From CAZDGV01 sp964505195 (GTDB lineage Bacteria > Bacteroidota > Bacteroidia > Chitinophagales > Chitinophagaceae): DNA of 20,536 bases. The stretch covers positions 1-20,536 of the forward strand of contig CAZDGV010000032.1 in the NCBI GenBank assembly GCA_964505195.1, written 5' to 3'. The notes beneath the pieces were generated by a model. That model was not told where the DNA came from and did not search any database. It saw nothing but the letters and a program-made list of their open reading frames with translations. Positions 15,206 to 20,536 of the stretch are shown in pieces. Each line of letters opens with the position of its first letter. The stretch's first letter is position 1. Both the position numbers and the translations under genes were made by a program.

Positions 15206-15273
15206 ATAGCATTGATGCGCGCATAGCTTGCATCATCCTGCCCCATAAAGCTCAAGCTTGTTTTCGTTGCTTT

Positions 15274-15975
15274 TTAAAGATCTCCCAGCTGCGGACGCAG
15301 GGTTATTTCTTCAACGCAGGCCTGTTCTGAAAGCTGTGAGGCAGCAAAGACCATTTTTGCAATATCTCCTGCTTCCATAATCCGCTTCGGATCTACTCCG
15401 CTCCCACGCCATGAATCGGTGTAGGCAGCGCCCGGCATAACCGTGGTAACCTTAATGCCCTTATCGCGCAGTGAAAGGCGCAGATTTTTTGAAAACCCCA
15501 GCAAAGCAAACTTACTGATACTGTATGCTCCGCCGCCGGGATAGGCCTGTAATGATGCAATGGAACACATATTGAAAATATGACCCTGCTTACGGGCAAT
15601 CATGGTGGGCAGCAACTTGCGGGTAAGATGATACGCACTGTACAAATTCACCGCTATCATTTCTTCAAGTGCCCCTGCAGGCTCTGAAGGGATATCACCA
15701 GGTATAAAGCTTCCGGCATTATTTACCAAAATATCTACTTCGCATCCGCTTTCAATTACCCATTGTCCAAAAGCATCTGCCTCGGCAGGCCTACTTAAAT
15801 CGGCTGCTTTTGCAAGGATTTGCACCGCAGGAAAGCGACTCACCAACTCGTTCTTTGCTTCAAGCAAGGTTGCTTCATTTCTGGAACAGAGTAAAAGCGA
15901 ATGACCATTTCCAGCAAATATTTCAGCAATGGCCTTCCCTAATCCGCGCGATGCACCGGTAATTACAACATTCAT
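15274..15975 (-). CDS. SDR family NAD(P)-dependent oxidoreductase
   Basis: Classical short-chain dehydrogenase/reductase of 233 residues. The cofactor motif TGASRGLG is at 6-13, the NNAG structural motif at 85-88, and the catalytic tetrad is N110, S138, Y151 and K155 (AYSISK). The arginine-serine pair after beta-2 (CSRNE) suggests NADP(H) preference, in line with 3-oxoacyl-ACP reductase-like members. The ATG at 15975 is chosen; the longer frame would use a GTG at 15990 and add five residues not expected in the family. It is divergent from the HAD phosphatase gene, with 79 bases between starts. Substrate not predictable. Confidence 0.9.
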   Translation of the reverse strand: MNVVITGASRGLGKAIAEIFAGNGHSLLLCSRNEATLLEAKNELVSRFPAVQILAKAADLSRPAEADAFGQWVIESGCEVDILVNNAGSFIPGDIPSEPAGALEEMIAVNLYSAYHLTRKLLPTMIARKQGHIFNMCSIASLQAYPGGGAYSISKFALLGFSKNLRLSLRDKGIKVTTVMPGAAYTDSWRGSGVDPKRIMEAGDIAKMVFAASQLSEQACVEEITLRPQLGDL

Positions 15976-16054
15976 ACATTGTGTTTGCACTACGAAGTAC
16001 GAACTTTTTTTGGTTTTGAACCGATTTATCAGGGCAGCATACGAACTTTACGGC

Positions 16055-16750
16055 ATGAGATACCGGCACCTGTTCTTTGATCTGGATCACACATTATGGG
16101 ACTTTGATGCGAATGCCATGGAAACGCTTGCAGATGTGTACCACGATCTTGCCCTGCGCGATCGCGGCGTAGATGATTTTGACCGGTTTTGCAAGCAGTA
16201 CTTGCACCATAATGCCATTTTATGGGATCGCTACCACAACGGCTTCCTTAGCAGCGAAGAACTGAAATGGAAAAGAATGTGGCGCACTTTGCTCGATTTT
16301 AAAATTGGGGAAGAAGCGCTTGCCAAAAAAATGAGCGATTATTTTTTGGAAGTGTTACCCACGAAGCCGCATTTATTCCCGCATACCCATGAAATACTCA
16401 AGCATCTCAAGGAAAAAAATTACACCCTGCACCTTATTACCAACGGATTTGAAAAAACTCAGTGGCGAAAGCTGAATCACAGTAACCTCGGACAATATTT
16501 TGAGGAAGTGATTACTTCAGAAGCCAGCAATAGCGTGAAGCCGAATAAAGAAATTTTTGACTTTGCACTTCAGCTAACGGGCGCAGCACTGCAGGAAAGC
16601 ATCATGATTGGCGACAACCTGGATGCCGATATCAAAGGCGCCATCAATGCGGGCATGGACAGCATTTTTGTAAACCATCTTAAAGTAACACCAACCTTAC
16701 AGCCAACTTACATCATTCACCACCTGCGCGAACTGGAAGAAATCTTTTAA
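16055..16750 (+). CDS. YjjG family noncanonical pyrimidine nucleotidase (HAD superfamily)
   Basis: Cytoplasmic HAD-type phosphatase; YjjG relatives dephosphorylate noncanonical pyrimidine nucleotides (house cleaning). All four HAD motifs are present in the 231 residues: DLDHTLWDFD with D9 and D11, T129 in LITNGFEKTQ, K162 in SVKPNKEIF, and MIGDNLDADIKGA with D187. The helical cap between motifs I and II (~20-105) is of subclass I type. The ATG at 16055 starts directly at the family's N-terminus; the open frame extends back to 15929 over the divergent SDR gene and is not coding there. The motifs are those of a working enzyme; the nucleotide preference is carried over from E. coli YjjG. Confidence 0.9.
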   Translation: MRYRHLFFDLDHTLWDFDANAMETLADVYHDLALRDRGVDDFDRFCKQYLHHNAILWDRYHNGFLSSEELKWKRMWRTLLDFKIGEEALAKKMSDYFLEVLPTKPHLFPHTHEILKHLKEKNYTLHLITNGFEKTQWRKLNHSNLGQYFEEVITSEASNSVKPNKEIFDFALQLTGAALQESIMIGDNLDADIKGAINAGMDSIFVNHLKVTPTLQPTYIIHHLRELEEIF

Positions 16751-16772
16751 TGCGGTTTGAAGCGATGGTTTT

Positions 16773-16780
16773 TATCTTTG
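16773..16780 (+). promoter_or_regulatory. Bacteroidota -7 promoter box TATCTTTG before the YHS lipoprotein gene
   Basis: Exact TAnnTTTG match, 16 bases before the ATG at 16797. A TTTG lies at 16756-16759, but at only 13 bases it is too close for a normal -33 element. It suggests transcription separate from the upstream HAD gene. Confidence 0.6.
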
Positions 16781-16796
16781 CATCAAATTACTGAAC

Positions 16797-17093
16797 ATGT
16801 ATAAAGTTGTATCTCTGATGCTTTGCAGCGGCATGTTATTGATTGGCTGCGCCGAGAAAACCGAAAAAAACGCTGATCACACACAGCATAATCATTCTGA
16901 TAAAGCTACCCCTAAGGAAGATCCATTCAAGGATGTAACATTCGCAGCAAAAAAAGACCTGGTATGCGGCATGCCCGTTTCTGCCGGCATTAGTGATACA
17001 GCCCACTACAAAGGAAAAATTTATGGCTTTTGCGCCCCTGAATGCAAAGCTGATTTTGTAAAAGATCCTGAAACCTTTTTGGCTGCTCAGTAA
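16797..17093 (+). CDS. YHS-domain lipoprotein, putative metal-handling
   Basis: Small lipoprotein of 98 residues: signal peptide with lipobox LIGC (Cys18), a charged linker containing a histidine cluster HTQHNH (28-33), and a C-terminal YHS domain (~52-95) with DLVCGMPV, the AHYKGKIYGFCAPECKADF core and cysteines C57, C79 and C83. YHS domains occur in copper/heavy-metal ATPases and small soluble metal proteins, so binding or delivery of copper or a similar metal in the periplasm is the reasonable inference. No metal transporter or metal-sensing regulator is adjacent. The last 7 bases overlap the 3' end of the convergent phosphatidylserine decarboxylase gene. Confidence 0.85.
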   Translation: MYKVVSLMLCSGMLLIGCAEKTEKNADHTQHNHSDKATPKEDPFKDVTFAAKKDLVCGMPVSAGISDTAHYKGKIYGFCAPECKADFVKDPETFLAAQ

Positions 17094-17743
17094 GTAGCCA
17101 ATACGGTTGTTCCTGCTTTCACTTTTTGGTTGAGTTGTACTTTGATTTGCGTGCCGGGAGGAAGCAATAAATCTACTCTCGAGCCGAATTTAATAAAGCC
17201 GAGCTCGCCCCCCTGTTTTACCTCTTCGCCGGGCTGCAGATAGTTGACGATGCGCTTGGCAAGCGCTCCTGCTATTTGTTTTACCAGTATGGTGATGCGC
17301 TCATTGGAAAGCACCACACTGTGGCGTTCATTTTCGGTAGAAGATTTTGGATGCCACGCAACAAGATATTTTCCCTTATGGTATTGTGAATACAAAACTT
17401 TGCCATCAATGGGATTGGTATTCATATGCACATTCGCCGGGCTCATAAACACACTCAGCTGTACGCGCTTGTCTTTAAAGTACTCTTCATCTGCTATTTC
17501 TTCAATGGCAACCACCTTTCCGTCGCAGGGACTGGTAATGGCATGTGCATCAGTAAGCATATTACGTGCAGGCACACGAAAAAAAGAAATGATAAACAGC
17601 AACACTGAAAGCGTAAATGCAAATAAAATCCAGGCCAGCACATGCGCATGAGGGGCTATGTAAAAGTGATTGGCCAGGTTGATTAGCACAAAAACAATGG
17701 CAGTTAGAAAAATGGTTCGGTAACCTTCTCTGTGTATAGTCAT
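17087..17743 (-). CDS. psd: Phosphatidylserine decarboxylase family protein
   Basis: Pyruvoyl-dependent decarboxylase making phosphatidylethanolamine from phosphatidylserine at the inner membrane. The 218-residue protein is of the short (PSD-related) type: two membrane helices (~10-27 and 34-56), SPCDGKVVAIEE with D74, MSPANVHMN with H106, and the self-cleavage site FGSRVDLLLP, where cleavage between G187 and S188 would produce the alpha subunit with its pyruvoyl group. The ATG at 17743 is used; a TTG at 17755 lies inside the promoter box. It follows cdsA by 52 bases and probably belongs to the same lipid group while keeping its own promoter. Short relatives can act on archaetidylserine in archaea; phosphatidylserine is expected here. 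Confidence 0.92.
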   Translation of the reverse strand: MTIHREGYRTIFLTAIVFVLINLANHFYIAPHAHVLAWILFAFTLSVLLFIISFFRVPARNMLTDAHAITSPCDGKVVAIEEIADEEYFKDKRVQLSVFMSPANVHMNTNPIDGKVLYSQYHKGKYLVAWHPKSSTENERHSVVLSNERITILVKQIAGALAKRIVNYLQPGEEVKQGGELGFIKFGSRVDLLLPPGTQIKVQLNQKVKAGTTVLATY

Positions 17744-17752
17744 AATGGGTGG

Positions 17753-17760
17753 CAAATGTA
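17753..17760 (-). promoter_or_regulatory. Bacteroidota -7 promoter box TACATTTG before psd
   Basis: Minus-strand TACATTTG is an exact match, nine bases before the ATG at 17743. A TTG at 17783-17785 (minus strand) sits 22 bases upstream as a possible -33 element. It gives psd a start of its own inside the cdsA-psd gap. Confidence 0.65.
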
Positions 17761-17795
17761 CGAACTAGAAGCGGGAGGTAATCAATGGATGCACA

Positions 17796-18653
17796 TTACA
17801 ATAATTTCAGAAAAAGCCAGGTAAACGGCGTAGCCAGCAGCAATGAGTCGAAGCGATCGAGAAAACCTCCATGTCCCGGCATAATTTGTCCACTATCCTT
17901 TACACCCGCCATGCGTTTTAATTTGCTTTCAAGCAAATCGCCAAAGGTTCCGGCAACAGAAGCGATCAAAGCGATGATGGAAAAAACTGGTACCACATAG
18001 GAGTGCATTCCATATCCTATCAAACTCATCAGTGCTACAGAAAGTATAATTCCCCCAATGGTTCCCTCCCAGGTTTTTTTAGGCGATACTTTGCTCAGCG
18101 GGTGCTTACCAATCCAGGAACCCACCAAATAGGCCATGGTATCGTTGATCCAGATGGAAGCAATCAGCACAAGCGGAGCGATCCAGCCAAAATCAATCCC
18201 CAGAATTTGTCCCTGCATGCGCAGGTCGATCAGCAAGGTAAAGCTGAGCGATATATATACCAATCCGGCAGCCGAATAGAAAATATTTTTCAGGTTGAGC
18301 TGTCGGGTGAAGAGCACTTCAATCAACGGCAGTCCGAACAATGCCACCAGTCCCATATAAAAGCCGATGGCATGTAATGGTATTTCACCCAATTGCATGG
18401 GCTCGTTGGTAGCGTATAGCATTAAACACCATCCCGCAAGCATGATTCCATAGCGATGGAAGGGTGTGATGGTTTGATAAGCTTCGTCGGTACGACCAAT
18501 AAGCTGCTGATACTCTCGCCAGCAACCAAAATGAATTATACTGAAGAGCAGAAAAAAACTCCATTGGTTCCAAAGCATACCCAGGAGCATCACCCCTACA
18601 AAAACGAGGGCAGTGATTGCGCGGGTTTTGAGTATTTGCAGGTTGAAGGCCAT
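17796..18653 (-). CDS. cdsA: Phosphatidate cytidylyltransferase
   Basis: Integral membrane enzyme that makes CDP-diacylglycerol from phosphatidate and CTP, feeding phosphatidylserine and phosphatidylglycerol synthesis. The 285 residues contain seven or eight membrane segments, and the C-terminal CDS signature is complete at ~243-269, beginning SKLKRMAGVKD and ending PGHGGFLDRFD. An earlier conserved block SPKKTWEGTIGG is at ~190-201. The ATG at 18653 is chosen over a TTG two codons upstream. The gene begins nine bases after the CPBP protease stop, so they are co-transcribed; psd follows 52 bases downstream. Confidence 0.95.
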   Translation of the reverse strand: MAFNLQILKTRAITALVFVGVMLLGMLWNQWSFFLLFSIIHFGCWREYQQLIGRTDEAYQTITPFHRYGIMLAGWCLMLYATNEPMQLGEIPLHAIGFYMGLVALFGLPLIEVLFTRQLNLKNIFYSAAGLVYISLSFTLLIDLRMQGQILGIDFGWIAPLVLIASIWINDTMAYLVGSWIGKHPLSKVSPKKTWEGTIGGIILSVALMSLIGYGMHSYVVPVFSIIALIASVAGTFGDLLESKLKRMAGVKDSGQIMPGHGGFLDRFDSLLLATPFTWLFLKLL

Positions 18654-18662
18654 CTGCAATAA

Positions 18663-19616
18663 TTAAATGGATGTGTTATCGCTTCGCTCCGCAGGCGTAT
18701 CGGCAATGCTGTCGAACGAAACTTTTGTGCCGGCCCTGCGCCTGAGCTGTAAAAAAAGAAAAACCACCAGGATGATGCTGATAATGGCCGCCCACCATGG
18801 AGCACTCTCTCCCACTTTTGTATCGATGGTTTTGTCTTTGAGATACTGAACATACAAAATCGTCACCATCAGTCCGTTATTCACAAAATGTCCCAAAATA
18901 GAATACCAGAGATTACCGGTAAAGTAAAAAATATAGCCCAGCATCATTCCCAGAGCAATACGGGGCAAGAAACCATAAAAGGAAAAATGAATCAAACTAA
19001 AAATAATAGAAGTGGCAAGGATGGCAACATGCGGGTTGACAAACCAGCGATGAAGCACTTTTTGCATTCCGCCACGGAAAAAGGCTTCTTCCACCAAGGC
19101 GGGCAAGAGCGCAATCACCAGTAATGCAGAAATATAATCGAGTGGTGAAGTAAACTGCGCAAGTTGCTTCACCTGATTTTCAAATTGACTTTCGAAATTG
19201 TCGAATATTTTCCGCAGCTCGGCGCCAACAGGGATGGCTTTATTCACATCGCCCAGCCATGCAACAAAAGGCAGCACCGAAAGCATCAAAAAAATGGCAA
19301 TCAGTATGCGATCTATTTTCAGTCCACCTTTAAAACCGAGACGCTCAAAAGGCTTATGACTTACAATGCGGGCAGTAATATAGGCCGGTACAAAGAAGAT
19401 TAAAATCGAAGAAACCGATTGCATGACTTTCATTGCGCTGACATTTTTCGCATCCAGCATGCCTTTGGCCATTTCTTCAATCGACTGCCCCGTCATGGCA
19501 ATCCAAATAACAAGTGCCAGAATATTACCTGCAGCAAAACAAGCAAGCCAAATACCCATAAGTGCCAAAAACTCCGAGGCCGGCCGCATCGTTTGCTTGT
19601 ATCCTTGCATTTCCAT
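18663..19616 (-). CDS. CPBP family intramembrane metalloprotease
   Basis: Membrane protein of 317 residues with about eight hydrophobic segments and the Abi/CAAX (CPBP) protease motifs: E176-E177 with R181 in LVEEAFFRGGMQ, H210 in FSLIHFSFYG, and H243 with N247 in LGHFVNNGLM. These residues form the proposed metal-binding glutamate/histidine site of the Rce1-like family. The C-terminus is a short cytoplasmic tail rich in charged residues after a final helix. It is first in a minus-strand group with cdsA and psd. Bacterial CPBP proteins have varied roles (prenyl-protein-like proteolysis, bacteriocin self-immunity, regulated proteolysis); nothing here decides among them, and no bacteriocin gene is near. 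Confidence 0.9.
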   Translation of the reverse strand: MEMQGYKQTMRPASEFLALMGIWLACFAAGNILALVIWIAMTGQSIEEMAKGMLDAKNVSAMKVMQSVSSILIFFVPAYITARIVSHKPFERLGFKGGLKIDRILIAIFLMLSVLPFVAWLGDVNKAIPVGAELRKIFDNFESQFENQVKQLAQFTSPLDYISALLVIALLPALVEEAFFRGGMQKVLHRWFVNPHVAILATSIIFSLIHFSFYGFLPRIALGMMLGYIFYFTGNLWYSILGHFVNNGLMVTILYVQYLKDKTIDTKVGESAPWWAAIISIILVVFLFLQLRRRAGTKVSFDSIADTPAERSDNTSI

Positions 19617-19635
19617 GGTAGTGGTTAAAATAGGT

Positions 19636-19643
19636 TAATTTTG
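19636..19643 (+). promoter_or_regulatory. Bacteroidota -7 promoter box TAATTTTG before dusB
   Basis: Exact TAnnTTTG match in the CPBP-dus divergent gap, 15 bases before the GTG start at 19659. No clear -33 element is seen. It supports the GTG start by leaving a short leader of about 11 bases, as with the other promoters in the window. Confidence 0.6.
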
Positions 19644-19658
19644 TTTCCCTTTTACTTA

Positions 19659-20536
19659 GTGGTAAAGATAGGCAACATATCGCTACCTGCATTTCCGCTG
19701 CTGCTGGCTCCCATGGAGGATGTCAGCGATCCACCTTTTCGTGCCGTTTGCAAAGACAACGGTGCCGATTTGATGTTCAGTGAGTTTATCAGCAGCGAAG
19801 GATTGATTCGGGATGCCATCAAAAGCAGACAAAAACTTGATTTCAGCGAAGAAGAACGCCCATTCGGTATTCAGATTTTTGGAGGCGATGAAGAAGCCAT
19901 GGCCATGAGTGCACGCATCTGCGAAACGGTGAAGCCGGATCTGGTAGATATCAATTTTGGTTGCCCGGTAAAAAAAGTGGTAACAAAAGGTGCAGGTGCG
20001 GCGGTATTGAAAGATATAGATCTCATGGTGCGACTTACCGAAGCAGTTGTAAAATCAACCTCCTTGCCTGTTACTGTCAAAACCCGTTTGGGATGGGATG
20101 ATGAAACGAAGAATATTGAAACCGTTGCCGAACGATTGCAAGACGTTGGCGTACAGGCACTCAGCATTCATGGACGCACGCGCTCGCAGTTGTATAAAGG
20201 AGCGGCCGACTGGACCCTGATTGGGAAAGTAAAAAACAACCCGCGCATCAAAATCCCCATTTTTGGCAATGGCGATATCGACAGTACGGAAAAAGCACTG
20301 GAATATAAAAATCGCTACGGCGTAGATGGCATTATGATTGGCCGGGCAGCCATCGGCTATCCATGGATTTTTCGAGAGATAAAACACTATGTAAAAACAG
20401 GCGAACACCTGAAGCCCCCCACCGTTGAAGAACGTGTTGAAGTAATTCGTAAGCATCTTTACAGAAGCGTAGAATGGAAGGGGCCCATCGCAGGGATCAA
20501 TGAAATGCGCAGGCATTATGCAAACTACCTGAAAGG
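19659..20536 (+). CDS. dusB: tRNA-dihydrouridine synthase (DusB type), 3'-truncated by the window edge
   Basis: FMN-dependent reduction of uridine to dihydrouridine in tRNA D-loops. The frame runs open to the window end, giving 292 codons; relatives are about 330-350 residues, so only the last part of the C-terminal helical domain is missing. Motifs in order: PLLLAPMEDVSDPPFR (13-28, FMN barrel start), DINFGCPVKKVVTKGAG with catalytic C102, VKTRLGW with K141, SIHGRTRSQ with H171, IFGNGDI (201-207) and MIGRAAIG (226-233). No ATG fits: the GTG at 19659 gives MVKIGNISLPAFPLLLAP, matching the family N-terminus, while the first ATG falls inside the flavin-binding motif. Upstream in-frame TTG at 19641 overlaps the promoter box. 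Divergent from the CPBP protease gene. Confidence 0.93.
   Translation, partial: MVKIGNISLPAFPLLLAPMEDVSDPPFRAVCKDNGADLMFSEFISSEGLIRDAIKSRQKLDFSEEERPFGIQIFGGDEEAMAMSARICETVKPDLVDINFGCPVKKVVTKGAGAAVLKDIDLMVRLTEAVVKSTSLPVTVKTRLGWDDETKNIETVAERLQDVGVQALSIHGRTRSQLYKGAADWTLIGKVKNNPRIKIPIFGNGDIDSTEKALEYKNRYGVDGIMIGRAAIGYPWIFREIKHYVKTGEHLKPPTVEERVEVIRKHLYRSVEWKGPIAGINEMRRHYANYLK

Noticed and set aside
15929..16054. 42-codon upstream extension of the HAD nucleotidase frame
   Set aside because: Overlaps the divergent SDR gene start; the HAD motif I begins right after the ATG at 16055.
1..20536. Mobile element, CRISPR array, tRNA/rRNA, defence or secondary-metabolite cluster
   Set aside because: None seen on either strand: no transposase or integrase frames, no regular repeats, no tRNA-like cloverleaf, and gene content is housekeeping with uniform codon use.

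Overview
The window looks like an ordinary chromosomal segment of a Bacteroidota bacterium, most likely of the Chitinophagales/Chitinophagaceae type. The evidence is a GldH lipoprotein, a carboxypeptidase-D-like regulatory domain protein, the Bacteroidota-type arginase-fold protein, almost no Shine-Dalgarno sites, and repeated TAnnTTTG promoter boxes (the Bacteroidota -7 element) directly before start codons. The family assignment is inference; no rRNA or other marker is present. I see no tRNA, rRNA, insertion sequence, phage gene, CRISPR array, defence island or other mobile element.

Layout. 1-1287: the 3' two-thirds of mutL, running in from the left edge. It converges on a lipoprotein PBP4-type D-Ala-D-Ala carboxypeptidase (minus, 1300-2631). 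A CPA2-type cation:proton antiporter with a cytoplasmic Rossmann domain (plus, 2766-4388) converges on an arginase-fold protein that lacks several metal ligands (minus, 4406-5542). 5658-9694 is a plus-strand run: pheS, a 3-hydroxyacyl-CoA dehydrogenase, an extended-SDR epimerase/reductase and an exported protein with a carboxypeptidase-like regulatory domain. Facing it is a minus-strand pair with abutting genes: an LpxD-like acyltransferase and a DUF6671-type protein with two zinc-ribbon-like Cys pairs. 11557-12112 is the only long gene-free stretch. It contains a strong plus-strand intrinsic terminator that belongs to no visible gene. 12113-15205 is yicC, gldH, a small histidine kinase and an OmpR-type regulator, the last three almost certainly one transcript. 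A minus-strand SDR oxidoreductase (15274-15975) is divergent from a YjjG-type HAD nucleotidase and a YHS-domain lipoprotein. The rest is a minus-strand membrane-lipid group (CPBP protease, CdsA, phosphatidylserine decarboxylase) and, divergent from it, a tRNA-dihydrouridine synthase cut by the right edge, starting with GTG.

How the genes fit together. Most are housekeeping: mismatch repair, peptidoglycan trimming, translation, lipid A and phospholipid synthesis, and tRNA modification. CdsA makes CDP-diacylglycerol, the precursor of phosphatidylserine, which the decarboxylase converts to phosphatidylethanolamine, so their adjacency is metabolically sensible. The gldH-kinase-regulator string couples an envelope/gliding lipoprotein to a signalling pair with almost no extracytoplasmic sensor.

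I did not find a clear new multi-gene system. The observations most worth a second look are the metal-site loss in the arginase-fold protein, the altered endonuclease motifs in MutL, the orphan terminator with surrounding structured sequence in the 11.6-12.0 kb gap, and the promoter box so close to the pheS start that its mRNA should be leaderless.
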